The notes beneath the pieces are model-generated. The model saw only the letters and a list, made by a program, of their open reading frames with translations. It was not told the DNA's origin and made no database searches. Shown piece by piece: positions 21,326-31,559 of a DNA stretch of 64,000 nucleotides (position 1 is its first letter; each line of letters begins with the position of its first letter). Source of the DNA: Hygrophila difformis (taxonomy: Eukaryota; Streptophyta; Magnoliopsida; Lamiales; Acanthaceae); the NCBI GenBank assembly GCA_030278955.1, contig JAOANR010000010.1, positions 29,246,641 through 29,310,640 of the forward strand, given 5' to 3'. The translations under genes were made by a program, and so were the position numbers.

Positions 21326-23311
21326 TGTAATACCCGTAAATTTTAGAATATAAAATAGGAATTAATCCAATGGAAAGAAAGTTTTGTTTCCGAGAACCCG
21401 TAACCTCGGAAATGCACGGAAGTCAAATGACGACGATTTAGAACCCGACGGACCGAAACCGACGGTCTTAAGATTTCAAACATGAAATCGAATTGAGTCG
21501 GAATAAATTTATGATGAGAAGCATAAACCGAAAATGACCTGGAAAATCGAGCGCGAAAACGTGGAAGGATGGAAGTCCGAAAGAGAGGAGGAGAAGACCC
21601 GACGGATCGGATCGCACGGACCCGCCCGGGCCGCAGTCCAGGCGGGAGCCGCGCGCTGGCCGGGCGGGGTTTGGCCATTCAGCGCGCCAACCCCGCGTGA
21701 GCCCCCAGAATTGTGCAAGTTACGCGTTTTCGGCGATTTCTTGCCATAATCCGACCCCCCGACTATGGAAAGTGGATTTTGAACGGGGGAAGGAGTATTA
21801 GGTCGTGGGAGGGTTGTCTCTCACTCCATTGGCAGCCTCCAAACCCTCCCCATTCACTCTCAAACTCTCCCAAGCCAAAACACTCTCCCGACGAACTTCC
21901 GACGGACTTCCGGCGACTTTCCGACAACCATCGACGGCCGTAGGAACGTGTAGATCAAAGTTCACACCCCTTGGATCATTGGTAAGACGTATCCAGATTC
22001 GTCTTTCTCGTTTTTACTCCAATCTTTAATCTAACTTTCAGAATTTTTGGAGTCCATTTGATATGTTAAAAAGTCGAAACTTTGAACTGTGTCAAACCTG
22101 AGTCCGGACAGAATTCTGCTTGCGTAATAAACTCGATTTTTGACATGTTTCCTCAACTTATTTCGAAAAAGTTAAAACACGAAAGTTGTTCGTTAGGATG
22201 TTTTTGATTTACTGTGAACTTTTCAGATTTTTCGGACTTGAAATGAATTTTTAAATTAAAAAGGCGTAAACTGTGACGCCAAGAGACTTTTAAATCGAGA
22301 GATTTTGAAATTTCGTAACAAACGATCAAAGACTTGAAATACGATACATCTATACTTTTGAAAAACCCCGATACATTAAATTGAAAAGATACATGAGATA
22401 CTTTGGTGGAGGGTGAGTGCTCTGTAGGGTGCCCCTCTAGCCTTTCTCTTCGGGCCTATAATGGACGAGAGAATTTAGATGAGATATTACGCCAATCGGC
22501 GGGAGATACATGGCCTACTCTCTCGGGATTGTCCGCATGGATTTCCCGAGGCTCCGGAGTGTTACTGGGTATGGCAGATACGGCTGCGGCCGCCGGATCA
22601 CCGGCTATACAAGATACTTACGACACGGCTGCGGCCGCCGGATCACCGGCTATACAAAATATTGAGAAATGGTTACGTAACGGGGAAATAAAAGATTTAA
22701 TATTTTTAAGTATTTATTTATTTATGCATGTCTTTAAATTATGCATTTAAATTATATCTTTAAATTTCATATCATGACTAAATTGTTATTGTGGATTAAA
22801 TGCATGTTCAAGTACACAATTAAAATATTATTTCCTTTAAATTTGTAAATGCATGTTTAGGAGTGAAATTTTAATTATCTAATTAAATCCCTTTATTGCT
22901 ATGTTAGGATCGACTTACTCAGTATTTTATATACTGATAAAATTGTTGTTTTCTCTTTTCTTTTCAGAGTATGGAGATAATGCATGAGCATATGTATTGG
23001 GGGAGAAAAACTTTAAAACTTAAATTTTATCGCTTTTATTGACACTTGCATATCGGGCCTGTATAACCCGAGTTTTGGCCATGTCGGCCCCTTTACATTT
23101 CCGCTGCGATATTTTACTTTCCGGTTTTGCTACGTGCGGATGAATTATTATTATTATTATTATTATTTTTAAATAAATTCCGGACTTGTTTTTAAACCTT
23201 TCTGCAACACCGATAGCCTTGCATCTCTTTAGCAAGCTCGGAGAATCCGTGTCTTGCTAGGGAGGTGTGGCGGTGGCATCCCGGCCTGGTTATCAAATCC
23301 GGGGTGTTACA
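21326..23311 (+). mobile_element. Family B 5' LTR
   Basis: 1986 bp, 517 bp shorter than the 3' LTR. A block present at about 28866-29385 of the 3' LTR is missing at about 22036, where the junction keeps a short shared TTTC. Elsewhere the two LTRs are nearly identical. A 38-bp duplication rich in GGCTGCGGCCGCCGG lies at 22580-22655. Confidence 0.9.
22913..22967 (+). promoter_or_regulatory. Covarying LTR hairpin plus splice-acceptor-like site
   Basis: CTTACT, perfect stem CAGTAT (22920-22925), loop TTTAT, stem ATACTG (22931-22936), then TTCTCTTTTCTTTTCAG with AG at 22966-22967. Candidate donor CATTG|GTAAGA at 21981/21982 would give a 986-bp LTR intron. Confidence 0.6.
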
Positions 23312-23314
23312 AGT

Positions 23315-23327
23315 TGGTATCAGAGCC
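23315..23327 (+). other. Primer-binding site of element B
   Basis: TGGTATCAGAGCC three bases after the 5' LTR end at 23311. Confidence 0.9.
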
Positions 23328-23743
23328 CGAAATATTTTAAAGCTACTATCATTATTTTAAACCAATATTTTGGACTAAGTATTTTTTTTAAATTTATTAT
23401 TATTATTATTATTGTTTTTAAGACTACTAGTATTATTATTTTAGCCCAAAAGGGGTTAAATTATTATGACCCAATAATTACTTATTATAAGCCCAACCAT
23501 TTCGGCCCAAATACCCATGTTTTTACTTCTTAAGTCCAAATTATTATTTTTGGCCAATATAGAGGCCCAACTTTTTAAATTACCTAAAACCATTTAAACT
23601 AAAAAAAAACACATTAAATTAATTTTTTTTTTGGGGGGGGGGGGGGGGGATTGCATGTGCATATTCATATAGATTTAAATTCCTGCATATCTTGCCTTTT
23701 TATTCGAAACCTACTCTAACTCTAACCTCCTTGTTGACATTAG

Positions 23744-24270
23744 ATGGCCGCCCCAAACGTGAACATGATCAACCTACTAATGAGGTTGATTGAAGCATAC
23801 CTCGAATCTCCTCAAAACGTGAACAACTTCAGACTAAGGGTAGAACAAATGGAAGCTAACCTGGGCCACCTAACTAATCTGGGCCAAGCAGGACACCAAG
23901 ATATAACCCAACTCCAAATCCAAATCAACGAACTCCAGACCCGCGAGACTGAACTTCGGACCCAGATTGACGACGTAGAGACCCAAACAGGGGTCTTGGG
24001 ACATCAACTGCATCATCTGAAGGATGATCTACTTCCACCTGCCCCTCTCAACCCGGGAACTCCTCCTTTAGCTGGCCCCGTTGTTGATCCTGTCGCTGTC
24101 CCTACAGCCGTCCAAACTCCAGTGTTGTCATTGATCCTGCCCCGGCTGCTGGGACCAATTGGCCAGCAAGCCCAGTATTCCATGGACCCCTTGGCTGGGG
24201 TACCATTGAGGAGTCGAGTGATGAGGATGATCCCATGGAGGACCCAACCACCTACACTCCCTCAGCTTAG
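23744..24270 (+). pseudogene. Coiled-coil ORF of element B, frameshifted near the end
   Basis: Homolog of the element A ORF at 18343-18741. The N terminus NVNMINLLMRLIEAYLES is followed by a heptad-rich coiled coil at residues ~30-105 and a proline-rich stretch. The frame from the ATG runs 204 codons to 24358, but the conserved acidic tail (ESSDEDDPMEDP, then stop at 24268-24270) is in another frame, so one indel lies upstream of about 24200. The position right after the PBS leader is where gag would be. No capsid or zinc-knuckle signature is visible. The leader before it (23328-23743) includes an ATT run and a G17 run at 23633-23649, both prone to slippage. Function is unknown; a structural or RNA-binding role is a guess. 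Confidence 0.7.
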
Positions 24271-24770
24271 GGATCTCTATCGCATTATTTCTACTATTAC
24301 CGTTCCTATTTTCCGAACTATTTCTATCTTTGGAATTCCTACATCTTGTATCAAATAACGTTTTCTATTGAGCAATAAAATACAAGCATTTATATTATAT
24401 TCTACTTCCATCATCCATAGTGCCCATATATATATACGTACATATTTAAAACCACCTTCCATATCCAAACGTATGATAGAGGACTCAACATAACAAAGGT
24501 ACAAGTATTAATAAGCAAACAACACATATAAATGTCATTCAAATGGGAGTACCTCGAACCCTAAACCCTGAAATCCCAAGTCATCAATTAACCACAATTC
24601 TAGAGTTAACAACCAAAATAGATAACTAAGGAGTAACACAACGAAAGCACAAACTACGAAACAAGGAAATGGAAATCATCGTCTTACAGTCCCATAAGGA
24701 AACAAAAAAAAAATACAAACAAACTACTACTACTACGCACCCTAAGAATACCGTAAAGACAAAGGGTCAC

Positions 24771-26092
24771 TAATCAGGAGGTGGAAACTGGCGACGCATG
24801 TAGTCGTCCATCTGACGCATGTAGGCATACATTTCAGTCATGGTGGCCTGCTGCTCCGCCTGTCTCATAGTGAGCGTGTCCATACGATCCTAATAGAGAT
24901 CCATCCTAGCATCCAAGGCGTCGTAACGAGCCTGCCCAGCTGCAAACCCGGCGTCCATACCAATACGAATCTCCTGCATCATCTGGAGCATCTGCGTCAT
25001 GTCCTGACCCTGCGGCGGAACCACACCCTGCTGTGGGACCACAGGAGGAGGAGGTGGCTACTCTGAAGGGACCACTAAAATCAAACCACCATCCTCAGGC
25101 TGCGGGCGCAGTATAGCCCGAAGTGCTCCATGACGCAAGGCACTGCGTCGAGCGGTGTAAGTCGGAATACGGTAGTGCTCGCCCGCCACTAAAGGATAGG
25201 GGTCCGTATCGGGAGACGTACGGATCCCCTGGGCAGCACATAACCCACAAATGAGGTGTGCGTGAGTAATCACCCTACTCCCTCGCCCTCGTCGTAAGCC
25301 CCTCAAGTTGTCCGCAATGCAAGCTCCCACATTCACTATACCGCCCCGGGCGATAAAGCAAACAGTCTCAAAGACATGATCTATGACGATATGACTCCGT
25401 GTGATCGGCCGAACGCGTCCTAACCAAAGCTGAGCAAGTACACGCCAAGGAGCATCCAAAGACGTCAGCCGCAACTCGTGGGGGTACCCAGTCTGCGGGG
25501 GTACCTCAGTACACAAGACACCCCAGGCAGGAGCATAAACCCGACCCTCTGGCTGTGGGCGGAACGCGCCATCGTCGGGCAAACCAAAATAGATGTTGAT
25601 CGCTCGGGCACTGAAGTCTAGGTAGCGACCGCGAACCCAGACTCGAGAAAGGTCGTCGTCTACCCCAAGACCGCTGATGTTGGCGATAACCTCCATAGCT
25701 AGATAGCCGGAGGCAACGCCCTCGGGATGACGTGCAAGACCGGTCCACTGGAGATGCCCCAAAAGTGCACTGATCCGGTCATCGCCCATATGATCGGGGA
25801 ACAAGCCTCGCTCGGGAACATAAGCCCTGGTTCGACGAAGCTCGTCGAAATAGAAGTCCTGGGCAGCCATCGTCGAGAAACGGAACCGATCATGCCGGCA
25901 AGGACGCACCTCGTCATGGAGACCTCTGAGCCTCGGCTCCCGCTCCTCGTCCTTCTCGGACTCACTGTCGTCACTATCCGGCATCACCGGAATGGCAGTA
26001 CTAGGACCGGCTGCATCACGTCGAGTAGCACGTCTCTTGGCCCCCAGAAGGACCATAAGGAACGCCAGGATGAACCACAGGAAAAGCAACAT
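24771..26092 (-). pseudogene. Antisense ORF of element B: putative plant transposon protein domain
   Basis: About 440 codons from ATG at 26092 to TAG just before 24770, colinear with the element A copy at 16223-17542. Conserved blocks include QDFYFDELRRTRAYVPERG, WVRGRYLDFSARAINIYFGL and VITHAHLICGLCAAQGI, then a proline-rich linker and the C-terminal repeat ending DDYMRRQFPPPD. Two in-frame TAG codons interrupt it, one just after LVVPSE (near 25060) and one near 24890; both stand where element A has CAG, so both are C-to-T changes. The arginine at A's stop position is intact here. The upstream intron (26094-26706) is conserved. The gene would be transcribed from inside the element against its genomic RNA. 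Biochemical role unknown. Confidence 0.75.
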
Positions 26093-26093
26093 C

Positions 26094-26706
26094 CTGCGAA
26101 CACCCAATACCAATTGTAAGGCTAATGTCCCACACACGAAACAACATCAAATATATATATAGTTCCATCGGGAGAAATCTAAGAGAGCTTCGAACTCAAT
26201 GGTTACCAATACATATCAGAAGATAACCAAACCAAGGAATGTGCCCAAATAATTTCAAAAAAAAAAAACCATTGTGGCATCTCGTCGGACACCTTATATG
26301 CGCAATAAATTAAGTTCAAAATTTGCTTGTAAACACATGGCAATTAACCACAAAACCAAACAACTATTTAAGCAGTGACTCATAATCACAAAGTGTCAAC
26401 AAACAATACCAATGCACCCACTTTCATACCTATAATACCGACAAAATAAAAAACTTCATATTTTCCCAAAAAAATCCAAATTCTAACAAGAAATCCCACA
26501 ACTTAGGTATATATTATCACACCAATACTTCTTAAACAATAGAAATGGCACCAAAGTACTATATAAACTCACAATTCGCAAGAATCAAGCCGAAATTTTC
26601 AAATCCCCAATTTGTATGCCAAAACCCTAATTTCGCAATCTACCCAAATTCTAACAAATCAAGGCATAAAAATTGAAATTGGCAAGCTAAAATAGAAGAT
26701 ACATAC
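26094..26706 (-). other. Predicted 5'-UTR intron of the antisense gene
   Basis: Minus-strand donor TAAG|GTATGT at 26706 and acceptor TTCGCAG at 26094, then G|ATG. Length 613 bp against 620 in element A. Confidence 0.65.
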
Positions 26707-26807
26707 CTTACAAAGAGAAATCGAAGTCGAAACCGGAAGAATCTGAGCACGGAAGAACGAAATTGAGAAGAAGTTGGGAGGAATTTCGGAAGTGAGAGGG
26801 ACGAAAT

Positions 26808-26828
26808 GGCTCGCGCGGGGCGCGAGCC
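26808..26828 (-). promoter_or_regulatory. Conserved GC hairpin upstream of the antisense gene
   Basis: GGCTCGCGC, GGG, GCGCGAGCC: a perfect 9-bp stem, matching 15479-15499 in element A, about 100-120 bp upstream of the intron donor in both copies. Confidence 0.5.
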
Positions 26829-26959
26829 CTATTTCTTCACCCTGGTGGCGCCGCGCGGTGGCCGGGCGCTAAAGCCACCAACCCCGCGCGGGTCGCGAAA
26901 AAAAAAATGAAAAAATGAATTTTTTTTTCCGATTTTCTTTTCTTATTTATTTACTCCTC

Positions 26960-27866
26960 CTCTGCTTCACACTATACGACTGGACCAATGAGTGTGATTC
27001 CGCATTCCAAGAATTCAAGAAACGACTTACCATTGCGCCGGTATTGGCACTACCATCGGAGATGGAGACTTCGAGGTGTACAGCGACGCCTCGAAGGAAG
27101 GATTGGGATGCGTGCTAATGCAGAATCAAAGGGTTATAGCACACACATCACGTCAACTAAAGCTACACGAAGAGAACTATCCGACACACGACTTGGAACT
27201 AGCCGCAGTCGTGTTTGTTTTAAAGATATGGATGCACTATATGGACGCAAATGCCGAAGTCCATTGAGCTGGGAAGAGAGCGATAGGACTATGGTAATTG
27301 GACCGCAACTTGTTGAGGACATGGCTCAACAAGTCCCAATAATCCAAGGAAAGATGAAAGCCGCGCAAGACCGGCAAAAGAGCTATGCCGACGTGAGACG
27401 GTAAGATTTGGAATTCCAAATAGGCGATAAGGTCATGTTAAAGGTATCACCGATGAAGGGTGTGATGTGCTTTGGCAAGCGGGGGAAATTGAGCCCACGG
27501 TACATAGGACCATACGAGATCCTAGAAAGAGTGGGAAATCTCGCATACCGACTAGCATTACCGCCACAATTTGCTCGTGTCCACGATGTGTTCCACGTCT
27601 CACAATTGAAGAAATACGTCCACGATCCGACCCACGTACTCCAACCGGAGGAGATTGTGCTGGACGATGACTTAAGCTACAAAGAAATTCCAGTGCGAAT
27701 ACTCGACAAGAAGGAGAGGGTAACAAGGAATAAGACCGTGAGAATGGTTAAGGTTCTTTGGTCTAACCACGAAGCCGAGACGGCAACGTGGGAGCTAGAG
27801 GCAGATATGAAGGATCGTTACCCAACCCTATTCCAAGACAATGCAACAAAAGTTATGGGGGCATAA
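26960..27866 (+). pseudogene. Deleted pol remnant: RNase H start fused to integrase C-terminus/chromodomain
   Basis: The first part, in two frames, shows the RT-RNase H connection ([17 protein letters not shown]) and the RNase H start ([33 protein letters not shown]). At about 27235 it jumps to the end of the integrase ([15 protein letters not shown]), so the rest of RNase H and the catalytic integrase core are deleted. One TAA at 27402-27404 precedes a 152-codon frame (27408-27866) with GDKVMLKVSPMKGVMCFGK, the RYIGPYEILERVGNLAYRL SH3-like segment and a chromodomain-like tail. This is Tekay/Del chromovirus pol. It cannot yield an active enzyme. The end is followed by GGGGGCATAACTGTAATC and a PPT. 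Confidence 0.85.
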
Positions 27867-27889
27867 CTGTAATCTTAAGAGGGGGAGGA

Positions 27890-28131
27890 TGTGACAACCC
27901 GAATATTTCCGGATATTTGTCCGAATATTTTGTACCCCAAATAAACAAATTCAAATTTTTTTGAACTACGTAATGACTTGATCCCTTCACGGGGTACGTA
28001 GGCAACTCGGAAATTTCAATTCTGGGTTCAGTCAAATAATAACAAACAACAACACACAATAATACAATCGCTTAATCAAACAATTCCCGAACTCGCGAGA
28101 GGATGAAGCGCAACTTCGAGGACGAAGTTGG
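27890..28131 (+). mobile_element. Internal U3-end fragment with upstream PPT
   Basis: CTTAAGAGGGGGAGGA (27874-27889) precedes TGTGACAACCCG at 27890, as at a 3' LTR start, but after ~240 bp a second PPT and the true 3' LTR follow. The arrangement repeats the one at 6241-6556. Confidence 0.7.
27962..28003 (+). promoter_or_regulatory. CTACGT hairpin motif, copy 7
   Basis: Direct orientation, about 75 nt inside the U3-like fragment; inner stem CCC/GGG and outer CTACGT/ACGTAG. Confidence 0.7.
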
Positions 28132-28149
28132 TTCTTAAGGGGGGTAGAC
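28132..28149 (+). other. Polypurine tract of element B
   Basis: TTCTTAAGGGGGGTAGAC directly before the 3' LTR at 28150. Confidence 0.85.
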
Positions 28150-30652
28150 TGTAATACCCGTAAATTTTAGAATATAAAATAGGAATTAATCCAATGGGAA
28201 AGAAAGTTTTGTTTCCAAGAACCCGTAACCTCGGAAATGCACGGAAGTCAAAAGACGATGATTTAGAACCCGACGGACCGAAACCGACGGTCTTAAGATT
28301 TCAAACATGAAATCGAATTGAGTCGGAATAAATTTATGATGAGAAGCATAAACCGAAAATGACCCGGAAAATCGAGCGTGAAAACGTGGAAGGATGGAAG
28401 TCCGAAAGAGAGGAGGAGAAGACCCGATGGATCGGATCACACGGACCCGCCCGGACCGCAGTCTAGGCGGGAGCCGCGCGCTGGCCGGGCGGGGTTTGGC
28501 CATTCAGCGCGCCAACCCTGCGTGAGCCCCCAGAATTGTGCAAGTTACGCGTTTTCGGCGATTTCTTACCATAATCCGACCCCCCGACTATGGAAAGTGG
28601 ATTTTGAACGGGGGAAGGAGTATTAGGTCGTGGGAGGGTTGTCTCTCACTCCATTGGCAGCCTCCAAACCCTCCCCATTCACTCTCAAACTCTCCCAAGC
28701 CAAAACACTCTCCCGACGAACTTCCGACGGACTTCCGGCAACTTTCCGACAACCATCGACGGCCGTAGGAACGTGTAGATCAAAGTTCACACCCCTTGGA
28801 TCATTGGTAAGACGTATCCAGATTCGTCTTTCTCGTTTTTATCTCCAATCTTTAATCTAACTTTCGAATATTGGACTTGTAAACACGTTCGGGATCGAAG
28901 GAGGAAGAGAACGTGTGCAAGGATCCGTTCGTACTATTTTTGGACAAGCCGAGCGACCCTAGGACGACTCAAGAACACCATCACTGTAAGTTGAGCCTTC
29001 CATATCAATACGGGTGGTTTAGGGGCGTCCGAAGTAGTCGTAAGATAACGAAACGTAAAAACCGAAATTAAAAACCCCAACACGCACAGTTTCTGAAATC
29101 GGCCAAAAACTCATATTTCTAGGATTCAATCCGAGAAACTCAAAATAGACTTTTAATCCTAACACATAAATCTAGGTCGTGTAAAAATTTCAGACATTTT
29201 CGTTAACGTTTGCTATTTCAAATCGCACCGGACATAAACTGTTTTACTAGGACTTTTTCGAAAACTGACAGTGATCATATTCGAACTTGATGAGCATGTT
29301 TCTATATTTTCTAGTCCGAATTGATCCTTGCAATCTAAATGAAAGTTGCAGGTAATCATGTCTAGTATGTGCATATAAAATTTCAGAATTTTTGGAGTTT
29401 CCGTTTGATATGTTAAAAAGTCGAAACTTTGAACTGTGCCAAACCTGAGTCCGGACAGAATTCTGCTTGCGTAATAAACTCGATTTTTGACATGTTTCCT
29501 CAACTTATTTCGAAAAAGTTAAAACACAAAAGTTGTTCGTTAGGATGTTTTGGATATACTGTGAAAATTTCAGATTTTTCGGACTTGAAATGAATTTTTA
29601 AATTAAAAAGGCGTAAACTGTGACGCCAAGAGACTTTAAATCGAGAGATTTTGAAATTTCGTAACAAACGATCAAAGACTTGAAATACGATACATCTATA
29701 ATTTTGGAAAACCCCGATACATTAAATTGAAATGATACATGAGATACTTTGGTGGACGGTGAGTGCTCTGCAGGGTGCCCCTCTAGCCTTTCTCTTCGGG
29801 CCTATAATGGACGAGAGAATTTAGATGAGATATTACGCCAATCGGCGGGAGATACATGGCCTACTCTCTCGGGATTGTCCGCATGGATTTCCCGAGGCTC
29901 CGGAGTGTTACTGGGTATGGCAGATACGACTGCGGCCGCCGGATCACCGGCTATACAAGATACTTACGACACGGCTGCGGCCACCGGATCACCGGCTATA
30001 CAAAATATTGAGAAATGGTTACGTAACGGGGAAATAAAAGATTTAATATTTTTAAGTATTTATTTATTTATGCATGTCTTTAAATTATGCATTTAAATTA
30101 TGTCTTTAAATTTCATATCATGACTAAATTGTTATTGTGGATTAAATGCATGTTCAAGTACACAATTAAAATATTATTTCCTTTAAATTTGTAAATGCAT
30201 GTTTAGGAGTGAAATTTTAATTATCTAATTAAATCCCTTTATTGCTATGTTAGGATCGACTTACTCAGTATTTTATATACTGATAAAATTGTTGTTTTCT
30301 CTTTTCTTTTCAGAGTATGGAGATAATGCATGAGCATATGCATTGGGGGAGAAAGACTTTAAAACTTTATTTTTATCGATTTTATTGACACTTGCATATC
30401 GGGCCTGTATAACCCGAGTTTTGGCCATGTCGGCCCCTTTACATTTCCACTGCGATATTTTACTTTCCGGTTTTGCTACGTGCGGATGAATTATTATTAT
30501 TATTATTAGTAAATAAATTCCGGACTTGTTTTTAAACCTTTCTGCAATACCGATAGCCTTGCATCTCTTTAGCAAGCTCGGAGAATCCGTGTCTTGCTAG
30601 GGAGGTGTGGCGGTGGCATCCCGGCCTTGGTTATCAAATCCGGGGTGTTACA
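28150..30652 (+). mobile_element. Family B 3' LTR
   Basis: 2503 bp, starting TGTAATACCCGTAAATTTTAG and ending GGGGTGTTACA. Carries the block lost from the 5' LTR, the GGCTGCGGCC duplication (29934-30005) and the acceptor hairpin (30266-30282, AG at 30312-30313). Confidence 0.9.
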
Positions 30653-31232
30653 GGACGGATTTTTGGCAAGAAAATCGCCATAGAAGGAAAGTTTACACCT
30701 TCTGCACCTCTAGCGCGCTGGTGACGCGCACCTATTGCTTTGCCCGCGCGGAGCACGCGCGACCAGGCCTGGAGTCGCGACGCCTCCGTCCGCGCGGTGG
30801 CCGCGCGGCGGCGCGCGGCAGGCGCGGGCCGGCCGGACCGGCCGGTTCGGCGGTTCGCGTGTTCCGTCGGGTCTTTCCTTGCTTTCCTCTATCGGTTTTC
30901 TACCCTCTACGTGTTAACTCGACTCCTCGGGTCGTCTCCGGTTTGGAATCTTCACCTTAAACTTGTTACGAGTTCGGCTTATCGCTCGTAACATTTCCGT
31001 GTCCTAAGTAGTCTAGTTTAAATTAGTTCCAACTCCTCCCATCGTCCTTGCGATTGATCCTGTGATTTAATTTGTAATTTAATTTGTGATTTATTTTGTG
31101 ATTTTATTTTATGATTTATTTTGTGACTGAACTTAGAAATTAGTTCCAAGCTGCCTACGTACCCTGTGTGAAGGGATCAAGCCATGACGTAGTTCAAAAA
31201 AATTTGAATTTGTTTTTTTCTCGGGTGTTACA
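30653..31232 (-). mobile_element. Family A 5' LTR, sense-start portion
   Basis: Continues the LTR interrupted at 21325. Matches 14246-14826 closely, including the GC-rich block and the CTACGT hairpin, and ends at 31232 followed by TSD GCAAC. Confidence 0.9.
31151..31195 (-). promoter_or_regulatory. CTACGT hairpin motif, copy 8
   Basis: LTR partner of copy 6, with a 2-bp TG insertion in the loop. Confidence 0.75.
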
Positions 31233-31559
31233 GCAACTTACAAAGCTTTGTGGAATGAAAAGCAAAGAAGGGAAAACTCAAAAGTCAAATCGACCAACCA
31301 CATCAAATGACCATTTGTCTGGTACTCTCTCGTTCAAAACCAGACTGCTATCAATCAATTTCCGATGCTTCTTGTCATGCCCGATGCCATTCTCATTTGT
31401 TTAGCCCCATCAAAATTACCCAAAACTTCAAAATACCATTGTGCAACACTCTACCTCTTCCAATTGTCGAGGCAGCCAGCAGACTTAAAAGGGGAAAGAA
31501 GCAGCACCAAAACAACATACCACAAACCATAATCAGATCCAACCGACCCCGTGACCAAA

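Larger units (their letters stand above)
21326..30652 (+). mobile_element. Family B LTR retrotransposon nested in element A's 5' LTR
   Basis: Begins TGTAATACCCGTAAATTTTAG and ends CGGGGTGTTACA. Flanks are GGACT (21321-21325) and GGACG (30653-30657), a 5-bp duplication with one changed base or a 4-bp one; the unsplit LTR at 14246 reads GGGGACGGATT across the site. Order is 5' LTR, PBS, coiled-coil ORF (+), antisense spliced ORF (-), deleted pol remnant, internal PPT with U3 fragment, PPT, 3' LTR. It lacks an RT core, so it is non-autonomous. Confidence 0.9.
12150..31232 (-). mobile_element. Family A non-autonomous LTR retrotransposon, interrupted
   Basis: Bounded by TGTAACACCCCGG at 12150 and CTCGGGTGTTACA at 31232 with a perfect 5-bp duplication GCAAC (12145-12149 and 31233-31237). 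Minus-strand order is 5' LTR (31232 to 19103, split by element B at 21326-30652), PBS, coiled-coil ORF, a convergent antisense spliced ORF, an integrase C-terminal remnant, PPT and 3' LTR. Without the nested insertion it is about 9.75 kb. No reverse transcriptase, RNase H or integrase core is present, so it would depend on another element's enzymes. Confidence 0.9.
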
